Positions 55,664 through 64,000 of a stretch of 64,000 bases of DNA are shown here, in pieces (the stretch's first letter is position 1; every line of letters starts with the position of its first letter). The notes under the pieces are model-generated. The model did no database searches, was not told where the DNA came from, and saw only the letters and a list, made by a program, of their open reading frames with translations. The stretch is from contig OX638318.1 of NCBI GenBank assembly GCA_951812585.1, positions 1,565,058-1,629,057 on the forward strand, in the 5' to 3' direction. The translations under genes and the position numbers were made by a program. Source of the stretch: Rhodothermales bacterium. Its GTDB lineage: Bacteria; Bacteroidota; Rhodothermia; Rhodothermales; Bin80.

Positions 55664-56802
55664 ATGTTCAGATGGTGGACCTTAAGCATCAATTCGAGCG
55701 GCTCAGCGATGAGATTGCACCCGCCATTTTCGACGTGCTGCGTAGCGCCCACTTCATACGGGGGCCGGTGGTAGACCGCTTCAACGATGCGCTTGCTCAC
55801 TATTTGGGCGTGCCGTTTGCGCATGGCGTAGGTAACGGCACGGATGCCCTCCAGATTGCTTATATGGCGCTCGGCATTGGCCCCGGAGACGAGATTATTA
55901 CGCCCTCCTTTACATTTATCGCCACCGCGGAGGCTGCAGCGCTGGTTGGTGCTACGGTAGTCTTTGCTGATATTGATCCCGACACCTACAATGTGGATCC
56001 GAATCAGCTCGAACAGCTGATCACGCCCGCCACGAAGGCCATCGTGCCCGTGCATTTATACGGCCAGGCCGCCGACATGGACCCCATCTTGGAGGTTGCA
56101 GCCAAGAACGATATCGCGGTGATTGAGGACAATGCGCAGGCAATCGGGGCGACCTATAAGAGCCGCAGAACCGGATCCCTGGGCACCGCGGCCACGCTGT
56201 CGTTCTTTCCGTCGAAGAATCTCGGCGCCTTCGGTGATGGTGGTGCCGTTGCCACAAGGGACCGCGCGCTGCACGAGCGCATGAAGATGATTACCAACCA
56301 CGGCGGCCGCCACAAGTACTACAATGAGGTCGTGGGCGTGAACAGCCGCCTGGATGCGATACAAGCCGCTATCCTTGAGGTCAAGCTGCGACATCTGGAG
56401 TCCTTCACCGCGGCGCGGCGCGCAGCGGCGGCGCGGTATGATGCGCTCCTTGAAGGCGTTGATGCCATCACGGTACCCGTGGAAGCCTACTATGGGCGCC
56501 ATGTGTACCACCAGTACACGGTGCGTGCCCGTGACCGTGATGCACTAGCGGAGCATCTGAGGGCTGCGGGCATTCCCTGCGGCATCTACTATCCTGTGCC
56601 GCTGCACCGGCAACCGGTCTTTGCACAGGGCAAGATGCGAAGCGGCCCCATGGACGAATCCGAGCGCGCCGCCCGCGAAGTGCTATCGCTTCCGATGCAC
56701 ACCGAATTGAACCGTGCGCAGCAGACCTATATCGTGGATACAATCCGGGCATTCTACCGGTGGAAACAACCCGAATCATCCGCTGCAGGTGCCGATGGAT
56801 AG
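55660..56802 (+). CDS. DegT/DnrJ/EryC1/StrS family aminotransferase (WbpE-like)
   Basis: The 380-residue PLP enzyme transfers an amino group to a keto-sugar nucleotide. The Schiff-base lysine is Lys186 in SFFPSKNLGA, Asp157 in IEDNAQ contacts the PLP ring, and GNGTDAL at 59-65 is a PLP phosphate motif. The family is DegT/DnrJ, and with the neighbours it is most consistent with formation of the 3-amino sugar in a diacetamido-uronic acid pathway. It overlaps both neighbours (4 and 8 bases), so the three genes form an operon. Confidence 0.9.
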   Translation: MNVQMVDLKHQFERLSDEIAPAIFDVLRSAHFIRGPVVDRFNDALAHYLGVPFAHGVGNGTDALQIAYMALGIGPGDEIITPSFTFIATAEAAALVGATVVFADIDPDTYNVDPNQLEQLITPATKAIVPVHLYGQAADMDPILEVAAKNDIAVIEDNAQAIGATYKSRRTGSLGTAATLSFFPSKNLGAFGDGGAVATRDRALHERMKMITNHGGRHKYYNEVVGVNSRLDAIQAAILEVKLRHLESFTAARRAAAARYDALLEGVDAITVPVEAYYGRHVYHQYTVRARDRDALAEHLRAAGIPCGIYYPVPLHRQPVFAQGKMRSGPMDESERAAREVLSLPMHTELNRAQQTYIVDTIRAFYRWKQPESSAAGADG

Positions 56803-57823
56803 CGAACCGGTTCGAATTGGCCAGGTCGGCGTAGGGCACTGGGGACAAAACCTGCTGCGCAATTTTGCTACGCTGCCGAAGGCGCAGATGGTCAGGGTTT
56901 GTGACCATTCTCAGCGGGCGCTTGACCGCGTGGAGGCGCAGTACCGAGGCGGCCTCGCCACCACGCGACGCTTTGAAGACCTGCTGCGTGATGACTCTCT
57001 GGACGCCATCGTGATCGCAACGGAGGCGGAGCACCATTACCGCATGGCGGCGGCGGCGCTTGCAAGCGGCAAGCATGTGTTCGTAGAGAAGCCGATGACG
57101 CAGACGACGGAGGAAGCCGCGCATCTTGTCGCACTGTCCGGCGATCATGGCAGGCACCTGATGGTTGGGCACCTCTTGCTTTATCATCCTGCATTCCTGC
57201 ATGTCGAGTCGCTTATCAGGCGAGGGGAGCTAGGCGATATCTACTACCTCTACAGTGCGCGCGTCAACCTGGGCATCATCCGGAAGCGGGAAAACGCCTT
57301 TGATTCCCTCGGTCCCCATGACGTGTCGGTCGCGCTAGCGTTCCTGGATCAGGCACCGGTTGCTGTGGTAGCCAACGGGCAAGCCTATTTGCAGCAGAGC
57401 ATAGAAGATGTGGTCTTTGCAATGGTTTATTTTGAAAATGGTCAGATGGCGCATATGCATACGAGCTGGCTTGACCCAAACAAGGTGCGTAAGGTTACTG
57501 TGGTGGGGAGCCGGAAGATGGCTGTGATTGATGATGGCGCAAGCACAGAGAAGGTTCGCATATACGACAAAGGCGTGGGCATTGGCTCCATTCCGTACCG
57601 GGGCTTTGGAGAGTCCATGACCGTTCGTTCGGGCGACATCCATATCCCCAAAATTTCCATGCAAGAGCCGCTGCGAGCCGAGTGTGTGCACTTTCTGGAG
57701 TCTGTTCAGAGCGGATCGCGTCCTCGTACGGATGCGCGCAACGGGCTGGCCGTTATCCGCGTGCTTGAAGCCATTCGTCTGTCGCTGCGGCAGAAGGGCC
57801 GCTATGTGGAGATCGGCACCTGA
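56795..57823 (+). CDS. Gfo/Idh/MocA family NAD-dependent oxidoreductase (WbpB-like)
   Basis: The 342-residue product has an N-terminal Rossmann motif (GQVGVGHWG at 9-17) and the family signature EKPMTQT at 98-104. The C-terminal alpha/beta domain includes GPHDVS, the usual catalytic His region. In WbpB-type pathways it oxidises C-3 of the UDP-sugar, giving the keto intermediate that WbpE aminates. The ATG at 56795 overlaps the aminotransferase stop by 8 bases. It is the last gene of the cassette. Confidence 0.88.
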   Translation: MDSEPVRIGQVGVGHWGQNLLRNFATLPKAQMVRVCDHSQRALDRVEAQYRGGLATTRRFEDLLRDDSLDAIVIATEAEHHYRMAAAALASGKHVFVEKPMTQTTEEAAHLVALSGDHGRHLMVGHLLLYHPAFLHVESLIRRGELGDIYYLYSARVNLGIIRKRENAFDSLGPHDVSVALAFLDQAPVAVVANGQAYLQQSIEDVVFAMVYFENGQMAHMHTSWLDPNKVRKVTVVGSRKMAVIDDGASTEKVRIYDKGVGIGSIPYRGFGESMTVRSGDIHIPKISMQEPLRAECVHFLESVQSGSRPRTDARNGLAVIRVLEAIRLSLRQKGRYVEIGT

Positions 57824-57872
57824 CCGGATCACGGGCACGCGTGCAGGGCATGCACATCGTGATGCGTATTGT

Positions 57873-57904
57873 GGGCCTATAGCTTTGCTGAAGGCTATCG
57901 GCCC
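57873..57904. terminator. Candidate hairpin between convergent genes
   Basis: GGGCC-T-ATAGC (57873-57883) and GCTAT-C-GGCCC (57894-57904) form an 11-base stem with one mismatch and a 10-base loop. No T-run follows. It lies 50 bases after the oxidoreductase stop, where termination is expected; a second small hairpin (CAACCG/CGGTTG) is at 57933-57947. Confidence 0.45.
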
Positions 57905-58060
57905 AGTAGGCGCGCCGGCGCATAGCGCGTCACAACCGCTTCGGTTGCGGTTGCTCCACTTGCGTCGGCTGTGTAGGCTGTGCCCGGAGCAGGCGGCAGA
58001 CCTAAGCTACAGCTCTGGGCTTGCAGCGCGCATGCGGGCTGACAATTCCCAGCAGGAACA

Positions 58061-58801
58061 CTACCGCGGGCGCGTCGCTGCGAAGAGCAGGATACCGGCC
58101 GCGACGGACACATTGAGCGACTGCACGCCACCCGACATGGGGATGGTGACCATGAAGTCACACTCCGCCGCCACCCGCGGCCGCAGCCCCGCATGTTCAC
58201 TGCCGACGACGATGGCTGTGGGGCGGTCCCAGTCTACGGACCATACCGATGTACCCCCTTGCATAGTGGTGCCGGCCACATAGTAGCCGTGCTCCTTCAG
58301 TCCGTACAGAATGGTCGGCAACCGGTCAGTCCTTGCTACGGGCATGACCAGGGCCGCACCCGCGCTGGCCTTCACGGCGACCGCATTAAGAGGTGCCATC
58401 CGCCGCGAGGTGACGATCACGCCGCGGGTACCGGCCGCAGCGGCGCAGCGCAGCAGAGCCCCGAAGTTGCGCGGATCTTCAATGGAATCAAGCACCAGAA
58501 GCTTTGGCTTTGAACGCTTTACTGCGTCCAGTCCTGGTGCTATCGTCTGAAGCATGGTGTCCAGATCCGCATAGGCAAGCGCTGCGCGCATCGCCAGAAC
58601 TCCCTGGTGGGAATCAGTGCCAGCCAAGCTCCTGAGCTTGGCTGGGGGCACATCCTGGACCGGCACACCGGCTTCGCGCGCCAGCCGCCGCAGCGGCTGC
58701 AGGCTCTTAAGGCCTTGCTGCAGCAATACTTTTTCTATGTGCTGCGGCCCTCTTGCGAGCGCCTCCTGCACGGGGCGGCGTCCGTAGATGGCTACGCTCA
58801 T
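58061..58801 (-). CDS. rlmB: 23S rRNA 2'-O-methyltransferase (TrmH/SPOUT family)
   Basis: The 246-residue product has the N-terminal L30e-like substrate domain (IYGRRPVQEAL) and a SPOUT methyltransferase domain with a trefoil knot. Motif 1 is LDSIEDPRNFGALLRCA, motif 2 is IVVGSEHAGL and motif 3 is IPMSGGVQSLNVSVA. The family methylates a guanosine ribose in 23S rRNA (RlmB) or tRNA; the motifs cannot separate the substrates fully. It is the last gene of the hisS-lgt-decarboxylase run, overlapping the decarboxylase by 4 bases (ATGA). Confidence 0.88.
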   Translation of the reverse strand: MSVAIYGRRPVQEALARGPQHIEKVLLQQGLKSLQPLRRLAREAGVPVQDVPPAKLRSLAGTDSHQGVLAMRAALAYADLDTMLQTIAPGLDAVKRSKPKLLVLDSIEDPRNFGALLRCAAAAGTRGVIVTSRRMAPLNAVAVKASAGAALVMPVARTDRLPTILYGLKEHGYYVAGTTMQGGTSVWSVDWDRPTAIVVGSEHAGLRPRVAAECDFMVTIPMSGGVQSLNVSVAAGILLFAATRPR

Positions 58802-60189
58802 GCCTGTTGCGCCATCGCATCCAGACGCTCAACGAGCGTGGATGCACAGGACGCATGCTCAGGCTTCATCAGCGCACTGCGAAGAATCCGCAGGGTCTCC
58901 TGATCACGCCGAATTGCGGGATGGCTGGCGCTGAGTGCGCCGCTGCGCACAGACAGCACACTCAGGTATATGGGGTCGGCATCTGCCACAGCCCGGGTGA
59001 AGAGCGCCTGGGAGGCCGCATCGATGGCGGAGGCCGCCCGCCGCTCGGGAAAGAATGTGACAATGTCCAGTTCGGGTGAGACGTACGCCCGCAACACCTC
59101 CGCAGCCTGCAAGGCTTCAGTCCAGCGCTGCGCCGCGTGAAGGCACGCGGTCAAAATGAGTCCAAGCCCACGGTCTGTGGCCAAGGGCAACACCTTGAGC
59201 GTCAACCAAAGGGCCGCCGCCGCTGCACCGGCGCGGGAACACTCCAGGCTGATTTCGCCGAGGTGGAGCGCGTCCGAAGAAAAGTATGTGTAGGGCGAAT
59301 CGTGCTGGTAGTAGCGGCCCAGGGTTGGATCTCGCAGCAGCAGGCATCCACACCCGTACGGCTGCAGGCCGTGCTTATGCGGATCTATCACCACGGAGTC
59401 CGCCTCCTCAATGGCTCGGAAATGCCGTGCAGTCTCTTGGGACAGCAGCCCCGGTCTGTCATCGTCAGAAAGCAGCGCATAAAACCCCCCGTAGGCCGCG
59501 TCTACATGGACCCGGGCACCGTACGCGCGGCAGAGCGGCACCGCCTCGGCCACGGGGTCTACGGCACCCAGGCTGGTGGTGCCAGTAGTCAAAACCACCG
59601 TGCCAACTGACCCAGTCTTTAAGGCGCTATCGAGTGCTTCCAGCTCCATGCGCCCTCGCTGGTCGGCAGGAATCACGATAGATCGCATGCCCAGCACGTC
59701 CGCCATCCGACCATGCGTATAGTGCGCCTGTTCACTGAAGGCCAGGGCTTTGTCTGGCTGGCAACACCGCCCCACCCAGAGTGCTTCCAGGTTGGCGATC
59801 GTGCCGCTGCTCGTCAGGTGGCCCAGTGTTTCTTTCGGCAGGCCGAACATCCGCGCCAGGTGCTGCACGACTTCTTTTTCCATGGCAGCCGTAGGCGCAC
59901 CGGAATCCAACGCGTGATTGTTCGGGTTGATCAGCATGGTCGCAGCATATCCAAGCACGGCCGCAGGATGCGGCGCCTTGAGCATCTGCCCGGCATAGCG
60001 CGGGTGAAAGAAAGGGTAGTTGCCGCGCAGCCGCTGGATCAACGCCTCAAATGCTTCGCGGAGCACCGCATCCGGGACGCGCACCGAGGGGTGGCGATCA
60101 AAATCGCCGTGCGCTGCCTCCCAGGCCTGCACGCAGCGCGATGCTTCAGCCAACCAGGCGGCCCGATCCAAGGCTTTAGTCTCCGCCAT
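58798..60189 (-). CDS. PLP-dependent group II decarboxylase
   Basis: Starting at the ATG at 60189 gives 463 residues. It is a fold-type I PLP enzyme of the group II amino-acid decarboxylase family: GNYPFFHPRYAGQM near the start, VHVDAAYGGFY with the PLP-binding Asp, and the Schiff-base lysine in VIDPHKHGLQPYG. Family members act on glutamate, aspartate, tyrosine or 2,4-diaminobutyrate; the substrate is not determined here. It overlaps lgt by 14 bases and rlmB by 4, so it is cotranscribed with translation and lipoprotein-maturation genes. A start at 60228 would add 13 residues. Confidence 0.85.
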   Translation of the reverse strand: MAETKALDRAAWLAEASRCVQAWEAAHGDFDRHPSVRVPDAVLREAFEALIQRLRGNYPFFHPRYAGQMLKAPHPAAVLGYAATMLINPNNHALDSGAPTAAMEKEVVQHLARMFGLPKETLGHLTSSGTIANLEALWVGRCCQPDKALAFSEQAHYTHGRMADVLGMRSIVIPADQRGRMELEALDSALKTGSVGTVVLTTGTTSLGAVDPVAEAVPLCRAYGARVHVDAAYGGFYALLSDDDRPGLLSQETARHFRAIEEADSVVIDPHKHGLQPYGCGCLLLRDPTLGRYYQHDSPYTYFSSDALHLGEISLECSRAGAAAAALWLTLKVLPLATDRGLGLILTACLHAAQRWTEALQAAEVLRAYVSPELDIVTFFPERRAASAIDAASQALFTRAVADADPIYLSVLSVRSGALSASHPAIRRDQETLRILRSALMKPEHASCASTLVERLDAMAQQA

Positions 60190-61096
60190 CGGGCTGCACC
60201 CGGCGGCGCGTGGTTCGTACCAGTCCAATGACGCCGAGCAGAATCAATACTGCTGAGATGACCATGGCCTGCGATACGGTCAGGCCGAAGATGTCTATTC
60301 GATTCGTCACTCTGATCTGCTCAATAAGGAGGCGCTCAACCCCGAAGAAAACCAAGGTTAGGGAAAACAACCAGCCCCAGTTGAACGGATGCTTTCGTAC
60401 TGCATACAGGACGCCAAAGAGTAAAACCGCCATGCCAAACTCGTAGAGCGAGGTTGGATAGACACCCGTTTCTGGAAGCGTCAGGCCGAGAATGTTGTTC
60501 GGGTAGGTTTCGCCCCAGAGCCACACGGGCACGAACGAGGGGCGTGCCGCTGGATCGGACGGAATGCCCCAGTCTCCGTCGCCTGCCAGATGGCAGCCGA
60601 TCCTCCCTATGCCGTACGCCAGGAGCACGTTGGGAATCAGCGCATCGCCAAAGGCAGCCAGCCGGACCCCCTTCTTGCGTATATACCACGCTATGCTGAT
60701 GCCCGCAACCAAGAGTCCACCATAGAAGGTCAAGCCGCCTTTGGAAAAGATCATGCCTGCCGGGTCGGCTCGAAAGTCATCCATGTGCTCCAGAATATGA
60801 AACAGCTTGGCACCGGACAGCCCGCCTATGACTGCAATCACCACTACGGTACCGACCAGATGTCCTGGGCTGACATGCACCGTGGCCTTGCGTCGTCCCC
60901 TGGCCTTTTTCGTCTTCACCGGCATGGCCACGCTGCCCAGGTGCCCCGCTGCGAACATGCGATCCAGCTCCCGCCGGGAAAGCCAAGCCGCCAGCAAGAA
61001 AGCAATGGCCATCATTGCACCGAATGAGTAGATCGTAAGCGTATCGGTGCCCAAGATCTCAAACGGCAAAGGTATTTCCAGAATTCTCGGATACAT
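60176..61096 (-). CDS. lgt: Prolipoprotein diacylglyceryl transferase
   Basis: The 306-residue integral membrane enzyme transfers diacylglyceryl to the lipobox Cys of prolipoproteins, the first step of lipoprotein maturation. It has about seven membrane helices. The signature region reads GRIGCHLAGDGDWG and the later block ERLLIEQIRV, a Bacteroidota-type variant of the E. coli GRxGNFxNxE motif; a SLYE motif is also present. A basic soluble insertion (KKARGRRKATVH) lies between helices 1 and 2. It starts 3 bases after the hisS stop. The numerous lipoproteins in this window depend on it. Confidence 0.93.
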   Translation of the reverse strand: MYPRILEIPLPFEILGTDTLTIYSFGAMMAIAFLLAAWLSRRELDRMFAAGHLGSVAMPVKTKKARGRRKATVHVSPGHLVGTVVVIAVIGGLSGAKLFHILEHMDDFRADPAGMIFSKGGLTFYGGLLVAGISIAWYIRKKGVRLAAFGDALIPNVLLAYGIGRIGCHLAGDGDWGIPSDPAARPSFVPVWLWGETYPNNILGLTLPETGVYPTSLYEFGMAVLLFGVLYAVRKHPFNWGWLFSLTLVFFGVERLLIEQIRVTNRIDIFGLTVSQAMVISAVLILLGVIGLVRTTRRRVQPDGGD

Positions 61097-61099
61097 ACG

Positions 61100-62386
61100 C
61101 TATGATCGGTGGCTGAATAGAATGCGAGGTAATGCGTCAAAAGGCACGCTTTCCTGCGTGCCTTGATCCATATCCTTGACCTGCGCCTGTCGCGAAGCCA
61201 GTTCGTTGTCACCAATGATGATGCAATAGCGCGCCCTCAGGCGGTGGGCCGTGCGCATCTGCGCCTTCATGGATCGGTTGTGCAGACCGTGCACTACGTG
61301 TAGGCCGTCCCGACGCAGCTGAAACGCCAGTGCAAACACTTCCGCCTTGGCCGCCTCGCCCAGACCAATGAGGAAAGCATCGAGCGGTGCGGCCGCGGGC
61401 CAGGAGACGTCTTGCGCCTCCATGGCCAGCAGGAGTCGCTCCATTCCCGCTGCAAACCCCACAGCCGGCACGGCCTGCTTGCTGCCGATGGCTTCCGCCA
61501 GTCTGTCGTAGCGCCCGCCGCCCGCCAGCGCACTTTGCGCCCCTATGTCGAAGCTCTCCACCTCGAATGCCGTGCGGCTGTAGTAATCCAGTCCTCGAAC
61601 CAGAAAGGGATCCTCGGCGAAGTCTATTCCCACGCGTTTCAGGTACGCCTTCACAGCTTCATAGTGATTGAGGCTCTCTTCATCCACATGCGTCATAAGC
61701 TGCGGCGCGTTGCGCACAAGGTCACGTTCATAGTCCAGCTTGGTATCCAGAATGCGGAGCGGATTGCTCTGTAGCCGCTTTTGGCTCGCCGCCGAGAGCT
61801 TGTCCTTCATTGGCGCAAAATACTCCCGCAGCACGGCACTATAGCGAGCCCGACTGGCCGCGTCGCCCAGCGTATTGATGCGCAGTTTCGTGTTCTTCAG
61901 TCCCAGTGCGCGATAGATTTCGACGGTGCAGGCGATAATCTCCGCATCGGCACGCGCATCGTTGGTGCCGATGATTTCCGCGCCGTACTGGTGGAACTGG
62001 CGATAGCGTCCTTTTTGTGGGCGCTCCGCCCTGAAACAGGGCCCAAAGTAAAAGAACCGCTGTTCCCCCGGACGCTGCCCCATGTGATGTTGCAGGTATG
62101 CGCGCATGACCGGCGCGGTCAACTCAGGGCGCAGCACGTAGTGTGTCTTCCCGCGCTCAAAGCTGAACATCTCTTTGGTCACTATGTCGGTGCTCCCGCC
62201 CATGCCGCGCGCAATGAGGGCGAGCGGCTCCACGACGGGCGTCCGGATTTCCTCAAACGCAAAGCGTTCCAGCACCGCTCGTATGGTCTCTTCTGCATGC
62301 CGCCACGCGGCAGCCCGGTGCATCGCCGACGGACTTTGCGGCAAGATGTCGTAGGTGCCTTCTATAGATCGGATCGTATGCTTCAC
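61100..62386 (-). CDS. hisS: Histidyl-tRNA synthetase
   Basis: The 428-residue class II synthetase charges tRNA-His. Motif 2 is FYFGPCFRAERPQKGRYRQF and the HisS-specific LVRGLDYYSRTAFEV and GGRYDRL blocks are present. The C-terminal anticodon-binding domain follows (about 330-420). Length is normal for bacteria. It heads the hisS-lgt-decarboxylase-rlmB run on the minus strand, with a 250-base gap upstream that holds a palindrome. Confidence 0.96.
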   Translation of the reverse strand: MKHTIRSIEGTYDILPQSPSAMHRAAAWRHAEETIRAVLERFAFEEIRTPVVEPLALIARGMGGSTDIVTKEMFSFERGKTHYVLRPELTAPVMRAYLQHHMGQRPGEQRFFYFGPCFRAERPQKGRYRQFHQYGAEIIGTNDARADAEIIACTVEIYRALGLKNTKLRINTLGDAASRARYSAVLREYFAPMKDKLSAASQKRLQSNPLRILDTKLDYERDLVRNAPQLMTHVDEESLNHYEAVKAYLKRVGIDFAEDPFLVRGLDYYSRTAFEVESFDIGAQSALAGGGRYDRLAEAIGSKQAVPAVGFAAGMERLLLAMEAQDVSWPAAAPLDAFLIGLGEAAKAEVFALAFQLRRDGLHVVHGLHNRSMKAQMRTAHRLRARYCIIIGDNELASRQAQVKDMDQGTQESVPFDALPRILFSHRS

Positions 62387-62553
62387 AGGAACCTGCAGTT
62401 TGCCTTAAGGCCGGCTTGCACAAGCCGTGCCTGTTGTACGCAAGGAAGCGAAGTTAAGATTAATGCCCAGGCGACAAAGACGCGGTTCTGGTCCGCTGCG
62501 CCGTGCGACTGCGCATCACCGTCGCGCCGAGCTGCATTCGCGATACGCAGCGT

Positions 62554-62577
62554 GCCCATGCGCGCGTGCGCATGGGC
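62554..62577. other. Perfect 10-bp stem palindrome between rluD and hisS
   Basis: GCCCATGCGC and GCGCATGGGC flank a 4-base loop. There is no T-run on the rluD side, so it is either a Rho-dependent/weak terminator of obg-rluD or a regulatory structure upstream of hisS. Confidence 0.6.
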
Positions 62578-62636
62578 TCTGCCCGTGCCTGTCTCTGTTG
62601 CCTGCAGCGGGATTCCTCGCGGCCCCGCCGCCCCAA

Positions 62637-63662
62637 TCAGACCTCGGCGCGCAACACATCGAGTGTTGCCTGCAAGTCTTGCGGCAATGCGGTCGTCAGG
62701 GCCACAGTTTCGCCGGTGCGCGGATGAACAAACTTCAGGTCTTTGGCGTGCAGCGCCTGGCGCCTGAGCAAGCCAGAAAGCCGCTTTAGTGATGCGCGCC
62801 GCTGACTGCTCGCTGAGGCCCATCGCTTCGTGCGCGCGCCATAGGTTGCATCGCCCAGGATCGGGTGTCCCATGTGCTTTGCATGGACGCGAATTTGATG
62901 CGTGCGACCTGTCTCCAGCCTGAACGCTAATAGCGTAGCCCATTCCAGCGGCTCTACAATCTTGTACAGGGTTACGGCGCGCTTGCCAGACTGCGGCACG
63001 ACAACAGCCATCTTCTTCCGATCCTTCGAATCCCGCCCTATGGACGCGTCAATCCGCCCTTTCGGCGGCTGCGGCGTGCCCCAGACAATCCCGTGGTAAG
63101 TGCGGACGATCGTTCTGGTTTCAAACTGGGCGGCAAGCCTTCGGTGCGTCACGTCATCCTTGGCTACAACCAAAAGGCCTGAGGTGTCTTTGTCCAGGCG
63201 ATGCACAATTCCCGGCCGTATGCATGGGCCCTCGTACAACGTACTGAGTCCCAGCGCCTGGTCTTGCGGCCGATCGGTTGCCGCTACGGCTCGCCCCCCT
63301 ACGTGGTGCAGCAGGGCGTGCACCAGGGTGCCTGTATTGTGGCCTGGGCCTGGGTGCGTCGGCATTCCGGGCGGCTTGTTGACCACAAGGAGCGATTCGT
63401 CTTCATAGCGAATGTCTAGCGGAATGGCTTCTGGTGTGATCAGCATTGGCTCCGGCCGCAGCGCAGTCCATTGTACCTGGTCACCGGCCTTCACCGGGGT
63501 AGACGGGCGCGCTATGGGCTGACCGTTGATGCGGACGCCTCCCTGCTTGATCCCCTTCTGCACTTGGGACCGCGACGTATCCGGTATGGTGCCGGCAATG
63601 AACAGGTCTACGCGCAGCGGCGCACCCGCCGGCACATTCAATACGATTGCGTCCGCACTCAT
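62637..63662 (-). CDS. rluD: RluD-family pseudouridine synthase
   Basis: The 341-residue product has an N-terminal S4 RNA-binding domain (SRSQVQKGIKQGGVRING) and a RluA-type pseudouridine synthase domain with the catalytic motif HRLDKDTSGLLVVAK (catalytic Asp in RLD). ETGRTHQIRVHAKHM is also typical. It modifies uridines in 23S rRNA (RluD type). Its start is 18 bases from the obg stop, so they are probably cotranscribed. Confidence 0.93.
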   Translation of the reverse strand: MSADAIVLNVPAGAPLRVDLFIAGTIPDTSRSQVQKGIKQGGVRINGQPIARPSTPVKAGDQVQWTALRPEPMLITPEAIPLDIRYEDESLLVVNKPPGMPTHPGPGHNTGTLVHALLHHVGGRAVAATDRPQDQALGLSTLYEGPCIRPGIVHRLDKDTSGLLVVAKDDVTHRRLAAQFETRTIVRTYHGIVWGTPQPPKGRIDASIGRDSKDRKKMAVVVPQSGKRAVTLYKIVEPLEWATLLAFRLETGRTHQIRVHAKHMGHPILGDATYGARTKRWASASSQRRASLKRLSGLLRRQALHAKDLKFVHPRTGETVALTTALPQDLQATLDVLRAEV

Positions 63663-63680
63663 ATCGTCCAGACCCCTGCG

Positions 63681-64000
63681 CTAGGCATAAGACCCATTGG
63701 AGGTACGCGCCGCTTCGACGCGTGCCCACAGGGCCTGCTTGAGAGCGGGAAGCCCCTGGCCCGTTGCACTGCTGATCAGATGCACCTCCAAGCCTGGCGG
63801 CATCGCCTTTTTCGCCTCCAGAAGCCAGGCCTTTTGGCTATCTGGCGGCAAAAGGTCCCGCTTGCTGAGTGCCAGGATGCGCGGCTTCCTTGTTATGGCC
63901 TCCTTGTACGCACGCAGCTCGCGCAGCAAGAGGTCGTACGCCGCGCGAAGATCGTGCGATGTCACGGGTATTACAAACAAGAGCACCGCGTTCCGCTCGA
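63681..64000 (-). CDS. obg: Obg-family GTPase, C-terminal part (partial)
   Basis: Only the C-terminal 106 codons are in the window; the gene starts beyond 64000. The visible part belongs to the G domain: VLLFVIPVTSHDL, then the nucleotide-specificity motif LSKRDLLP (N/SKxD) and the ISSATGQGL G5 loop. Obg is a ribosome-assembly GTPase. It is upstream of rluD on the same strand. Confidence 0.9.
   Translation of the reverse strand, partial: ERNAVLLFVIPVTSHDLRAAYDLLLRELRAYKEAITRKPRILALSKRDLLPPDSQKAWLLEAKKAMPPGLEVHLISSATGQGLPALKQALWARVEAARTSNGSYA

Overview
The window is high-GC chromosomal DNA from a member of the Bacteroidota, most likely a Rhodothermota/Rhodothermia-type lineage (inference). 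The grounds are SusC/SusD, DUF4249 and GLPGLI families, several carboxypeptidase-regulatory-domain TonB receptors, a T9SS-type C-terminal domain on a subtilase, a YtxJ-like bacillithiol-linked redoxin and candidate TAnnTTTG promoter elements, all combined with a GC-rich genome. No phage, CRISPR array, rRNA or replication origin is visible. One tRNA (Leu, UAA) is present.

Region 1 (1-10.4 kb) starts with three redox genes: the tail of a TlpA-like thioredoxin, a YtxJ-like protein, and a thioredoxin with an apparent frameshift. A tightly overlapping run of four lipoprotein genes follows. Three are FG-GAP/VCBS plus ASPIC/UnbV (CRTAC1-like) proteins, one of about 610 residues and two of about 1,100, and one is a small lipoprotein of unknown function. 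Region 2 (10.7-28.3 kb) holds a sodium:solute symporter coupled to a secreted PIG-L deacetylase, a TonB receptor, a voltage-gated-channel-like protein, a TolB-propeller/CehA-McbA-like protein divergent from a GH4 glycosidase, and a SusC/SusD pair closed by a strong terminator. Together these look like nutrient (glycan or glycoconjugate) capture and processing.

Region 3 (28.4-42.6 kb) holds two tandem GLPGLI genes with a TonB receptor, tRNA-Leu, a two-domain cytidine deaminase, a T9SS-tagged subtilase, a gene-free stretch of about 690 bp, a von Willebrand-like membrane protein, and a TonB receptor/DUF4249 pair whose base composition looks more AT-rich than its neighbours. Region 4 (42.6-47.5 kb) is a graveyard of insertion sequences: a frameshifted ISNCY transposase fused to an unidentified fragment, an IS21-type istB with right-end repeats, and an IS3-type orfA with an in-frame stop.

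Region 5 (47.5-64 kb) is mostly housekeeping and envelope genes: mutS2, a DUF885 protein, a choice-of-anchor-B protein, a TPR protein, and a three-gene acetyltransferase/aminotransferase/oxidoreductase cassette for a diacetamido-uronic acid type sugar nucleotide. On the minus strand lie obg-rluD and hisS-lgt-PLP decarboxylase-rlmB. The best candidates for undescribed biology are the overlapping FG-GAP lipoprotein cluster with its orphan small lipoprotein, the duplicated GLPGLI/TonB module, and the TonB/DUF4249 pair. No complete defence system was found.
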